Shown piece after piece: positions 6,971 to 14,436 of a stretch of 43,406 nt of DNA. The first letter of the stretch is position 1; every line of letters begins with the position of its first letter. The notes under the pieces are model-generated. The model saw nothing but the letters and a program-made list of their open reading frames with translations, was not told the DNA's origin and did no database searches. This DNA comes from an uncultured Selenomonas sp. (GTDB lineage Bacteria; Bacillota; Negativicutes; Selenomonadales; Selenomonadaceae). Position numbers and translations under genes: made by a program. The DNA is taken from positions 1 to 43,406 of the forward strand of contig CAMVGU010000026.1 in NCBI GenBank assembly GCA_947167105.1, given 5' to 3'.

Positions 6971-7689
6971 ACTCCCAGCACACCGTGCTCGACGGAGAGC
7001 GTAACTTTGTCTGCCTTGACCCAGTTACTGGTGGCGCTGGGCAGGCTTTGGGTGATGGTGGCCCGCTTCAGGGGCCAGTGTAGGCCCCTGCTGTTCACCC
7101 CCAGGCAGCGTGTGGTGAAGGGCAGCAAGGAGAGAGAGTCAGGCCGCTTACTGAATTCAAGCTCCATGCTCTCATCGGCACGCAGGAAAAGCAGGGCTTC
7201 CTGCTCATCTGCCAGCAGGCAGCGCAGGGGCGAGGCTGTGAAGGCGCAGCTGACTGTAAGGCTGTACAGATGGTCAAGCCGCCCGCCGAAAGCACCGGTG
7301 ACCAAAGCAAAGGACTGCTGCTGCTCTATGGCAAGCTGCAGGGCAAGCTGGGTATCGGTGTAGTCCTTGGCCCTGGGGCAGTGCCTGGTGGGAATGCCTT
7401 CTGTCTCGGCCTGCAGCCAGGCTTCCGGGTCGGCGCTGTCTCCGTCCCCCAGCAGCATTGCAGGTGCAAGCCCTGCGTTGCGGCAGGCATCAAGGCCGTG
7501 GTCTATGGCCCAGAGCGGATGCCCGGAGGCAATTTTCAGCAGCCAGCCAGGCTCAGGCCCGCGCCCGCCGCTGACCAGCACCGGAAAAGCGGAAGGAATT
7601 TCATAGGGAACAGAGACAGTGAGCTGAGGCAAGACCAGCTTGCTGTTTTTTGTTGATGTTGGAATATTGCTGACAATATTTTCAGGCAT
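6952..7689 (-). CDS. thiamine pyrophosphokinase
   Basis: The enzyme converts thiamine and ATP to thiamine diphosphate. The 245-residue product has the family motifs: GDGDSADP (81-88, metal/ATP site), KDYTDTQLAL (108-117) and GGRLDHLYS (135-143). The C-terminal beta domain is present (VNSRGLHWPL...). The first 30 or so residues are a non-conserved extension before the nucleotide-binding domain. ATG at 7689 is chosen over an upstream ATG at 7740 because GAGGT lies 8 bases before it. It is convergent with the SpoU methyltransferase gene (19-base overlap) and divergent from the metal-dependent hydrolase gene. No TPP riboswitch precedes it. Confidence 0.88.
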   Translation of the reverse strand: MPENIVSNIPTSTKNSKLVLPQLTVSVPYEIPSAFPVLVSGGRGPEPGWLLKIASGHPLWAIDHGLDACRNAGLAPAMLLGDGDSADPEAWLQAETEGIPTRHCPRAKDYTDTQLALQLAIEQQQSFALVTGAFGGRLDHLYSLTVSCAFTASPLRCLLADEQEALLFLRADESMELEFSKRPDSLSLLPFTTRCLGVNSRGLHWPLKRATITQSLPSATSNWVKADKVTLSVEHGVLGVHLFWA

Positions 7690-7786
7690 ATGAATACCTC
7701 GGTCTGATTTATGGTATAATGTATATATAGTTCTCTGCACTAATCATAACACATGCAGCGATTCAGATAAAGGAGTTGAGCGCATC
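7690..7786. promoter_or_regulatory. divergent promoter region (thiamine pyrophosphokinase / MBL hydrolase)
   Basis: This AT-rich intergenic stretch holds TATAAT (7715-7720) on the plus strand inside a TATA-rich block that also reads as -10-like on the minus strand. No convincing -35 accompanies it on either strand, so exact promoters are uncertain. Confidence 0.4.
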
Positions 7787-8464
7787 ATGGTGAAATTTAC
7801 TTATTATGGCCACGCGGCTTTCCTGCTGGATGATGGCAACATCAGGATTTTGGGAGACCCGTTCCTGACGGGGAACCCGAAAGCGAGCATCAAGGCTGAT
7901 GCAGTGGAGTGCGATTACATTCTGGTCTCTCATGCCCATGGCGACCACCTGGGTGATGCGCCTGAGATCGCAAAGCGCACGGGGGCAGCCATTATCTCGA
8001 CGCCGGAAGTCATAGGCGTATGCGAGGAGCGTGCAGGGCAACTGAAATCCTGCCCCATGAATCTGGGGGGCTCCCTGAACCTGCCGGGGGGCAAGGTGCG
8101 CATGGTGTTGGCACAGCACAGTGCCGGCGTGCCCGGCGGCATTGCCTGCGGCTTCGTGGTGGAGCTGGGGGGTCTGCATATCTATTTCGCTGGTGATACG
8201 GCGCTTTTCAGCGATATGCAGGTCATTGGCCGCAAGGATAAGCTTGATTATGCCCTGCTGCCGGTGGGCGATAACTATACCATGGGGCTGGAGGACGCGG
8301 CCCAGGCAGCTCAGTGGCTGGCAGTGCGCCATGTGATTCCGATTCATTACAATACCTGGCCGGTCATCGAGCAGGATGTGCAGCTCTTCAAGCAGGTGAC
8401 AGAGCGCATGGCCCATGCAGAAGTGCATATTGTGGAGCCTGGCCAGACTTTGGAGATGGCATGA
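7787..8464 (+). CDS. metal-dependent hydrolase, UPF0173 (metallo-beta-lactamase fold)
   Basis: The 225-residue protein belongs to the YtkL/UPF0173 group of metallo-beta-lactamase-fold hydrolases. The metal-binding HAHGDH motif lies at residues 49-54, with further ligands in AQHSAG (about 110), FAGDT (about 140) and IPIHYNTWP (about 185). The substrate is unknown. AAGGAG lies upstream of ATG 7787. The stop overlaps the miaA start (ATGA at 8461-8464), so translation is probably coupled, and it heads the miaA-hfq-dut-tadA run. Confidence 0.88.
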   Translation: MVKFTYYGHAAFLLDDGNIRILGDPFLTGNPKASIKADAVECDYILVSHAHGDHLGDAPEIAKRTGAAIISTPEVIGVCEERAGQLKSCPMNLGGSLNLPGGKVRMVLAQHSAGVPGGIACGFVVELGGLHIYFAGDTALFSDMQVIGRKDKLDYALLPVGDNYTMGLEDAAQAAQWLAVRHVIPIHYNTWPVIEQDVQLFKQVTERMAHAEVHIVEPGQTLEMA

Positions 8465-9432
8465 CGGAAAAAAAGCCCAGGCTGGTGGTTATCCTGGGCC
8501 CGACAGCTTCCGGCAAGACGGCTTTGTCCGTGGAGCTTGCTAAGGCTCTGGGCACGGAAATCATTTCCGGCGATTCCATGCTTGTCTACAAGGGCTTTGA
8601 CATAGGCTCTGCCAAGCCAACGCTTAAGGAGCGGGGCGGCGTATTGCATCATCTGATTGATGTGCGGGAACCCTGGGAAAGCTACAACGTGACGGATTTT
8701 GTCACGGAAGCAGGACGCCTGATAGCAGAGCTGAATGGAAGGGGCAAGCTGCCTTTGCTGGCAGGCGGAACCGGGCTTTACGTGAAGGCTTTGCTGGAAG
8801 GCTACGAATTCAATGAGACCGAGGGCCATGCGGCTTACCGGGCGGAGCTGGAGGAGCTTGGTCGCAGTCGGGGCAGGGAATATGTTCACAGCCTGCTGGC
8901 TGAGGCAGACCCGGAGGCTGCCGCACGGCTGCACCCCAACAACTTCCGCCGTATCGTGCGCGCTTTGGAAGTGCAGCATTTTGGCGGTGAGCGGATTTCC
9001 CAAGCCAGGCTGGCGGCAACAGACCCGGAAGGAGTGACCCGGGCCGGGGCAAGCCTTTGCTATGATGCGCTGGTGCTGGGGCTGGCACGGGAGCGCCAGG
9101 GGCTCTATGAGCGCATTAACCGGCGGGTGGAGCAGATGTTTGCAGAGGGCCTGGAGCAGGAAGTCAGGAAGCTTTCAGATAGCGGCATTACACGCGCCAT
9201 GCAGGCCATGAAGGGCATTGGCTATAAGGAGACGGCTGCCTATCTTGAAGGGGAGATGTCGCGGGAGGAAGCGGTGGAGCTTATCCAGAAATCTACGCGC
9301 CATTTTGCGAAGAGACAGATGACCTGGTATCGCAAGATGCCTTATATACATTGGCTGCCGGCCGACACGCTGAGCGGAGAGGAACTCTTGGCAGCGGCCC
9401 TGTCAGCCATCCGGGAGCGGTGGGGAGCATGA
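8461..9432 (+). CDS. miaA: tRNA dimethylallyltransferase
   Basis: MiaA adds a dimethylallyl group to A37 of tRNAs that read UNN codons, the first step to i6A/ms2i6A. The 323-residue product has the P-loop GPTASGKT (13-20), the substrate segment [16 protein letters not shown] (about 38-53), VGGTGLY-like [11 protein letters not shown], and the tRNA-binding C-terminal KRQMTWYRK motif. The start ATG 8461 overlaps the preceding stop; longer upstream extension lacks conservation. The hfq gene follows after 16 bases, the same miaA-hfq pairing as in many Proteobacteria and Firmicutes. Confidence 0.95.
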   Translation: MTEKKPRLVVILGPTASGKTALSVELAKALGTEIISGDSMLVYKGFDIGSAKPTLKERGGVLHHLIDVREPWESYNVTDFVTEAGRLIAELNGRGKLPLLAGGTGLYVKALLEGYEFNETEGHAAYRAELEELGRSRGREYVHSLLAEADPEAAARLHPNNFRRIVRALEVQHFGGERISQARLAATDPEGVTRAGASLCYDALVLGLARERQGLYERINRRVEQMFAEGLEQEVRKLSDSGITRAMQAMKGIGYKETAAYLEGEMSREEAVELIQKSTRHFAKRQMTWYRKMPYIHWLPADTLSGEELLAAALSAIRERWGA

Positions 9433-9448
9433 AGAAGGAGGAAAATTT

Positions 9449-9718
9449 ATGCAGAACAAGAAAAACACTGCGGATTTGCAGGATCTGTTCCTGAATCAGG
9501 TTCGCAAGGAAAATGTGGCTGTGACTGTCCATTTGGTGAATGGTTTCCAGATCAAGGGCATGGTCAAGGGCTTCGATAATTTCACCGTTGTTCTGGATGT
9601 AATGGGCAAGCAGCAGCTTATCTACAAACATGCCATGTCAACTATTACCCCTGCGCGCCCGGTCAGCACCTTCATAGCCGGTGAGAAGCCGTCCAAAGAC
9701 GCGGAGACGCAGGCATGA
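9449..9718 (+). CDS. hfq: RNA chaperone Hfq
   Basis: The hexameric Sm-like protein helps small RNAs pair with mRNAs. The product of 89 residues has the Sm1 region ([23 protein letters not shown], read in pieces) and the Sm2 hallmark YKHAMSTI. A short acidic/polar tail follows. AAGGAGG lies 7-8 bases before ATG 9449. Its stop overlaps the dut start (ATGA at 9715-9718), so the two are translationally coupled. Confidence 0.95.
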   Translation: MQNKKNTADLQDLFLNQVRKENVAVTVHLVNGFQIKGMVKGFDNFTVVLDVMGKQQLIYKHAMSTITPARPVSTFIAGEKPSKDAETQA

Positions 9719-10179
9719 CGGCTGAGCGCATGCGCGGTTTTGAGGTCGTCAGCGATTACGAAGGGCAGGGCATACGCCTGCCTGAGCGCAAGACGGCCTC
9801 CAGCGCCGGTTATGATTTGGAAGCGGCGGTAGGCTGCATTGTGCCGCCTGGAGAGCTGACCCTGGTGCCCACCGGACTGAAAGCCTATATGCAGCCGGAT
9901 GAGGTGCTCTCCATCCACATCCGCTCCAGCATGGCTGTGCGGCAGAAGCTGGTGCTGATGAACAGTGTCGGTGTTGTGGATGCGGATTACTACAACAATC
10001 CGGACAACGAAGGCCATATTTTCATTGCCGTCTGGAATCGCGGCCAGGAACCGGTGGCCCTGAAAAAAGGCGAGCGTATCGCTCAGGGCATCTTCATACG
10101 CTATTTGACGGCAGATGCGGACAAGGCAGGGCAGGGAGCAGAGCGCCTGGGGGGCTTTGGCTCCACCGGTCAAAAATAA
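9715..10179 (+). CDS. dut: dUTP diphosphatase
   Basis: The trimeric dUTPase hydrolyses dUTP to dUMP and PPi, limiting uracil in DNA and feeding dTMP synthesis. All five motifs are present in 154 residues: AGYDLEA (motif 1), IRSSMA (2), [17 protein letters not shown] (3), GERIAQGIF (4) and RLGGFGSTG (5). '[11 protein letters not shown]' is the variant typical of Firmicute and phage-like dUTPases. The gene starts inside the hfq stop. An AT-rich gap with TATAAT (10207-10212) follows. Confidence 0.95.
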   Translation: MTAERMRGFEVVSDYEGQGIRLPERKTASSAGYDLEAAVGCIVPPGELTLVPTGLKAYMQPDEVLSIHIRSSMAVRQKLVLMNSVGVVDADYYNNPDNEGHIFIAVWNRGQEPVALKKGERIAQGIFIRYLTADADKAGQGAERLGGFGSTGQK

Positions 10180-10265
10180 GTCTAAATTTTTTCCCTGAAA
10201 TGACGATATAATTTATGTAAGTATTGCAAACAGAGGCAAGCTTCATTTCCGAGGGGGTGTCAAGG

Positions 10266-10547
10266 ATGTTGGATCGGATAGAACGTGTGACACGGGTAAA
10301 AGGCGTGGAGCCGGATGTCAGGAAGTCTTTCAAGCGCAAGGAAGGCTTTGAGGATCAGGGCAAGAAAAAGCAGCAGTTTTCTCAGGTGCTGGACAGGGAA
10401 TTAAGCAAGGAGAGCAGGCCGGGGAATGATGCAGGCCCCGGTGCTCCGCGGGCGTATGCCTTGGAGCTTGCCCGTCCGACCCATTCCTTGTACTACGAGA
10501 ATGAAGTGGATTTTGCTCAGGTGAAGAAGAACCTCCTGAAAAGATAG
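10266..10547 (+). CDS. conserved-looking hypothetical protein
   Basis: I do not recognise this 93-residue protein. It is charged and polar with no membrane segment, has a Lys-rich middle (RKSFKRKEGF...QGKKKQQFSQVLDRELSKE) and ends with ENEVDFAQVKKNLLKR. The start at 10266 follows GAGGGGGTG; an upstream alternative at 10224 has no such site. A TATAAT at 10207-10212 may provide its own promoter. The tadA start follows 9 bases after the stop, so it is probably co-transcribed with tadA. Confidence 0.65.
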   Translation: MLDRIERVTRVKGVEPDVRKSFKRKEGFEDQGKKKQQFSQVLDRELSKESRPGNDAGPGAPRAYALELARPTHSLYYENEVDFAQVKKNLLKR

Positions 10548-10556
10548 GGCGGGGCG

Positions 10557-11018
10557 ATGACAGACAAGGATTATATGCGCCTGGCCTTGCAGGAAGCGGA
10601 GGCAGCATACAAAATGGGGGAAGTGCCCATAGGTGCCGTGCTGGTAGACCCTTCCGGCCGGGTGGTGGCGCGAGGGCACAATATGCGGGAGGCCTGGCAG
10701 GATGCAACGGCCCATGCGGAGGTCGTTGCGATACGCGAGGCTTGCAAGGCACTGGGGCACTGGCGGCTTACGGATCTGACGCTTTATGTTACCATCGAGC
10801 CTTGCCCTATGTGTGCTGGTGCCATCGTGATGAGCCGCATATCAAGGCTTGTCTATGGCGGCATGGACGCCAAGGCGGGAGCCTGCGAGTCACTCTTTAA
10901 CATCCCAGGGCATCCGGCCCTGAATCACAGGCCGGAAGTGACAGCCGGGGTGCTGGAGGACGAGTGTATTGCCATGGTAAAGAAATTTTTCCGCGCACGG
11001 CGGGAAGAAATGCAATAG
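10557..11018 (+). CDS. tadA: tRNA-specific adenosine deaminase
   Basis: TadA deaminates A34 of tRNA-Arg(ACG) to inosine. The 153-residue zinc enzyme shows HAEVVA (metal ligand His and catalytic Glu) and PCPMCAGA (two Cys ligands), with the family's VPIGAVLVD start and the C-terminal FFRARREE helix. ATG 10557 follows GGGCGGGG. A bidirectional terminator follows directly. Confidence 0.93.
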   Translation: MTDKDYMRLALQEAEAAYKMGEVPIGAVLVDPSGRVVARGHNMREAWQDATAHAEVVAIREACKALGHWRLTDLTLYVTIEPCPMCAGAIVMSRISRLVYGGMDAKAGACESLFNIPGHPALNHRPEVTAGVLEDECIAMVKKFFRARREEMQ

Positions 11019-11061
11019 AAAAATGCCAACCGGCTCGAAAAAAGTCTGGTTGGCATTTTTT
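11019..11061. terminator. bidirectional terminator between tadA and the convergent gene
   Basis: A 9-bp core stem ATGCCAACC (11023-11031) / GGTTGGCAT (11048-11056) is flanked by an A-run on the left and a T6 run on the right. It can terminate tadA (+) and the minus-strand gene that ends at 11067. Confidence 0.88.
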
Positions 11062-11066
11062 GCTGC

Positions 11067-11771
11067 TCAAATATCCCAGGGCAGGGTGTCGGGATTCGGG
11101 GTGGCGCGATCAATTTCGGCCAGTATCCAGGGGGCGTTATCGTGTGTGGCGGCAAAGGCATGCTCCAGGCCCGCCTTGTATTCATCGGGTACGGCCATGG
11201 CATGGAGGGCCATGTGCATGTAATCCTTGGCCACCAGGGTCACGCCCCGCTCTGCGGCCAGTTGGGCCTTGTAGCGGTAGCCGTAGTAGAGATAGCTGTT
11301 GTGCGCGACGGGAATATCCTGGTAGGCGGCTATGCGCTCGTCCGCTTCCTCCTCGGCTTCCTTGGCCATATTCATCTTATGCATCAAGTTCCAGCGATCT
11401 CCCCATAGCTCACCTCGCAGCAGGTATTTGTACAGGAAATCCGTGCCCTCGGCCAGCTCGATGGCGAGATTGATGTGCTTCAGGGCCTGCTCATTTTGGT
11501 TCAGTTCTTTTTCCAGGCTGCTCAGGCGCTGCAGTGCAAAAGCCTTTTCCTCCACATCCTGGGAAATTCCCTCGTCTATATCTGCCTCCACCACGCTGCG
11601 GAAAAGTTCCAACGCTTCCCTGGTCTTGTCAATGCCTTTCATGCCCAGGAAATGCGCGAGGCGCGCCCTGGCATGCCAGTTATCCATGCCGCCGGTGAAC
11701 AGGGTCTCGGGGGGATGGGCAGGTGAGTCCATTACGAGATGCACGAGTTTATGGAATTCTTCCTGTGTCAT
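11067..11771 (-). CDS. hypothetical protein, TPR-like helical
   Basis: The 234-residue protein is almost all helical. The middle (AFALQRLSSLEKELNQ...EQALKHINLAIELAEGTDFLYKYLLRG) resembles tetratricopeptide-type helix pairs, but no strict TPR consensus repeats can be set. There is no signal peptide or membrane segment, so it is probably cytoplasmic. AGGAGG lies about 10 bases before ATG 11771. It is divergent from the EptA-like gene and convergent with tadA. Function unknown; a scaffold or protein-binding role is only a guess from the fold. Confidence 0.65.
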   Translation of the reverse strand: MTQEEFHKLVHLVMDSPAHPPETLFTGGMDNWHARARLAHFLGMKGIDKTREALELFRSVVEADIDEGISQDVEEKAFALQRLSSLEKELNQNEQALKHINLAIELAEGTDFLYKYLLRGELWGDRWNLMHKMNMAKEAEEEADERIAAYQDIPVAHNSYLYYGYRYKAQLAAERGVTLVAKDYMHMALHAMAVPDEYKAGLEHAFAATHDNAPWILAEIDRATPNPDTLPWDI

Positions 11772-11850
11772 TGTCTGGAAAACCTCCTGAAAATTGGTGT
11801 ATAATTGGCTAAGTCGTAATTCAGTATAGCATTTTCAGGGGAGGCAGACA

Positions 11851-13575
11851 ATGCTGCAAGTCGGCAGAATCAAGGCAGCGCTTATAAGGCTGTGGGCAAA
11901 AGCCCAGCAGGCGGTGGAGCAGAATATAGGGGCAATCACGCTCCTTTATCTGCTTAATGTTTTTACGATAGTCTGGCATCATCTCTATCTGTACCAGGGA
12001 CAGCAGCTTGATGTGCTGGCCATTTATGCGGTGTTCCTGCTGGCAGCAGTTACTTTATATTCGATTCTGCTGGGGCTGCTTCCCAGCCGCCCTTTGCGCC
12101 GGGGGCTGCTTTATGCTTCCTTGTTTATTTCAGCTCTCCTGGGTGCGCTGGAATGTTTCTCCATCTATAATTACCGGGCCTTGGTGGGGGCCGGCATCAT
12201 CACGGCCGTATTGCAGACAAATCCCCATGAGGCCGGGGAATTCTGGCAAAAATATGTAGGTTTCACCGGCGTGTTTTTGTCAGCGGTTTTTGCCCTGGGC
12301 TGTGTACTGCTGTGGCGCCGGGTACGTCACTGGCGCCTGAGCTTTCCCAGCCGCCGCCTGCGCAGCCGCTTGCTGCCGTCATTTCTGGCTTTAGGAGCAG
12401 GCATGGGAATTTGGCTGCTGTATTCCTATCAGTCCTTTATCGTCAATGCAGACCTGGATGTGTCCTTTGTGCGTGTTTCCCGCTCCGCCCAGGTGGCCCT
12501 CAGCAACATGCGCAGCTATGAGGAACTGCGCACTAAGGCGGCAACAGAGCCGGAAATCACGGAGAACCGCAGCACCGTACCCTATGTGGTCTTTATCCTG
12601 GGGGAGTCCACGGCCCGCAACCGCTTGCACCTCTATGGTTATCCCCTGGATAACACACCCAATCTCGACGAGTTGAACAGAAAAGGCGAGCTGGCGGTTT
12701 TCCGTGATGTGATTGCTCCCCAGGGGGCCACGGCGGCGGTGCTGCGGGAGTTGTTCACCTTTGCTGATGCAGAAAACACGAAGGACGGCGAGGGCTGGTA
12801 TAAGCATAATAACCTGGTGGATATCATGGGCAGGGCGGGCTACCGCACCTATTGGCTGTCGAATCAGGAAAGCTCCGGCATCTGGGGCAGCGTCTCCCAG
12901 TTCTTTGCGGAGCGCAGTGAAATTAGCCGCTATACGCAGCTCAGGGAGTCCCATGAAGAAAGCGGGCGTCTGGACGAGGAACTTTTTCCCCTGGTGGATG
13001 AGGCCCTGGCCCAGGGGACAGGGAAGAATTTCTATGTCCTGCATCTGATGGGGACCCATAGCTTGTATTACCTGCGCTTTCCCTACATTTTCACCAAATT
13101 CACGGCGGCAGATGTACCGCCGCCCCAGGATGAGCTGTCCGAGGATAAACGCACGGAAATTGCCCAGTATGAAAATGCAATTTTTTACAATGATTTCGTG
13201 GTCAGCTCCCTGATTGGCAAATTCAGGGACAAGGAAGCCCTGGTCATATATCTGCCGGATCACGGTGAGGCGCTGTATGAGCACGGCTCCGTCTCCGGCC
13301 ATGTGGAGGAGGCCCCGAACGCGGAAATGCTGGAAGTGCCGCTGATCTTCTGGGGGTCTCCCTCCTTCCGTGAACGTCACCCGGAGAAATGGGCTGCCCT
13401 GCAGGGGGCGGTGGAGCGTCCCTATATGACGGATGATATGATACATACCTTGCTGGATATCCTGGACATCCGTACACCGGAATGGGAGGCAGGGAAAAGC
13501 GTAGTCAATGAAGCTTTCGATGCCGGGCGGGCGAGGATTGTCCAGGGGCGCGACTATCGGAGCCTGAGCCGCTGA
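11851..13575 (+). CDS. phosphoethanolamine transferase, EptA/CptA family
   Basis: This inner-membrane enzyme would transfer phosphoethanolamine from phosphatidylethanolamine to lipid A or core LPS. The 574-residue product has about five N-terminal membrane helices (residues 25-210), then a periplasmic sulfatase-fold domain. Visible catalytic features: FILGESTARNRLHLYGY (Glu metal ligand and the Thr nucleophile), GTHSLYYLRFP, YLPDHGEALYEHG (Asp-His metal ligands) and SGHVEEAP with EVPLIFW. TATAAT (11800-11805) and GGGGAGG precede ATG 11851. It fits an organism with an outer membrane. The exact acceptor (lipid A, core or another glycan) is not determined by sequence. Confidence 0.85.
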   Translation: MLQVGRIKAALIRLWAKAQQAVEQNIGAITLLYLLNVFTIVWHHLYLYQGQQLDVLAIYAVFLLAAVTLYSILLGLLPSRPLRRGLLYASLFISALLGALECFSIYNYRALVGAGIITAVLQTNPHEAGEFWQKYVGFTGVFLSAVFALGCVLLWRRVRHWRLSFPSRRLRSRLLPSFLALGAGMGIWLLYSYQSFIVNADLDVSFVRVSRSAQVALSNMRSYEELRTKAATEPEITENRSTVPYVVFILGESTARNRLHLYGYPLDNTPNLDELNRKGELAVFRDVIAPQGATAAVLRELFTFADAENTKDGEGWYKHNNLVDIMGRAGYRTYWLSNQESSGIWGSVSQFFAERSEISRYTQLRESHEESGRLDEELFPLVDEALAQGTGKNFYVLHLMGTHSLYYLRFPYIFTKFTAADVPPPQDELSEDKRTEIAQYENAIFYNDFVVSSLIGKFRDKEALVIYLPDHGEALYEHGSVSGHVEEAPNAEMLEVPLIFWGSPSFRERHPEKWAALQGAVERPYMTDDMIHTLLDILDIRTPEWEAGKSVVNEAFDAGRARIVQGRDYRSLSR

Positions 13576-13583
13576 AATCTTCC

Positions 13584-13612
13584 TTGCCATGCGGTGAAAA
13601 GCGTTGTAAAAT
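13584..13612 (+). promoter_or_regulatory. promoter of the C39-like gene
   Basis: TTGCCA (13584-13589) and TAAAAT (13607-13612) are separated by 17 bases and lie 56 bases before the start of the exported C39-like protein gene. Confidence 0.6.
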
Positions 13613-13667
13613 TAGGAAAAAGAGGCTGGGACGTATCAGAAGAAGAACAGAATGGAGTGGGATTTTG

Positions 13668-14435
13668 ATGAAAACAAGGTTTTGGCAGAAGGCATTGGCG
13701 GCAGTGCTGCTGGCAGGTGCATTCGGTATGGGGACAGTTTCGGCTGCTGATATGAATACAGTGCGGGTAATCCCTTACCCGGCAGGGCTGGATACCAAAA
13801 CCGAAGGCGCATCTTCCGCACCTGCGGAAATCAATCATAAGAAATCGCCCTATTTCAAGCATATCGACTGGTTTGAAGCCAGGAGCATTCCGGGGCGCCG
13901 GGTAGTGCTGCCCCATTACCCGACTTACCAGCAGAGCCGGGAATATACCTGCGGCCCGGCAGCGGCCCTGACGGTGCTCTACTGGTACGGCGATAAAAAT
14001 TATGATGAAATGTCTTTGGCCAAGGGGATGAAGACCCAGGGCTATCCCATCGGCACGAGCTTGGGCAATATGGTGGAATTTTTTGAGGGTATTGGTTGGG
14101 ATGTAAAGAGCAGTCTGAATACCGATAAGTTCAGCAGCTATGGTGACTTCAGGAACTTTGTGCTGGAGCCGCTGGCCCATGGGAAACCGATTTTAGTGGA
14201 GAATGTCGAGTGGGGCGGACATTGGCGCGTGATTATCGGCTATGACAACATGGGTACGGAATCGACATTGGACGATATGCTCATTTTCGTTGATCCCTAC
14301 GATACCAGCGACCATTTGCAGGACGGCTATACCGTGGGGAATGGCGAAAGATTTTTCTCCATGTGGTTTGACCATTCAATGCTGCCGGAGCAGGAACGCT
14401 ATCAGCCCTGGCTTATTGCAACGCCTAAAGAGTGA
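13668..14435 (+). CDS. exported C39-like cysteine peptidase family protein
   Basis: The 255-residue protein has a classical signal peptide (MKTRFWQKALAAVLLAGAFG...VSAAD, cleavage about 27). The mature domain resembles peptidase_C39_2 (papain-like): Cys in QSREYTCGPAAALTVLYWYG (about 108), His in GGHWRVIIGYD (about 184) and an Asp/Asn partner in VDPYD. No ABC transporter or bacteriocin leader is nearby, so it is not a classical bacteriocin processing peptidase. A periplasmic or surface peptidase is more likely. ATG 13668 follows GGAGTGG. Its stop lies 1 base from the end of convergent cydC with no terminator between them. Confidence 0.75.
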   Translation: MKTRFWQKALAAVLLAGAFGMGTVSAADMNTVRVIPYPAGLDTKTEGASSAPAEINHKKSPYFKHIDWFEARSIPGRRVVLPHYPTYQQSREYTCGPAAALTVLYWYGDKNYDEMSLAKGMKTQGYPIGTSLGNMVEFFEGIGWDVKSSLNTDKFSSYGDFRNFVLEPLAHGKPILVENVEWGGHWRVIIGYDNMGTESTLDDMLIFVDPYDTSDHLQDGYTVGNGERFFSMWFDHSMLPEQERYQPWLIATPKE

Positions 14436-14436
14436 A

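Noticed and set aside
7690..7786. TPP riboswitch before the thiamine pyrophosphokinase gene
   Set aside because: The leader is too short and lacks the conserved THI-box (CTGAGA-type) elements.
10964..11473. 169-codon plus-strand frame after tadA
   Set aside because: It overlaps tadA and the minus-strand gene and has Cys/Arg/Pro-rich antisense composition.
12391..13590. 399-codon minus-strand frame opposite the EptA-like gene
   Set aside because: Shadow frame; the plus strand carries all sulfatase-fold motifs.
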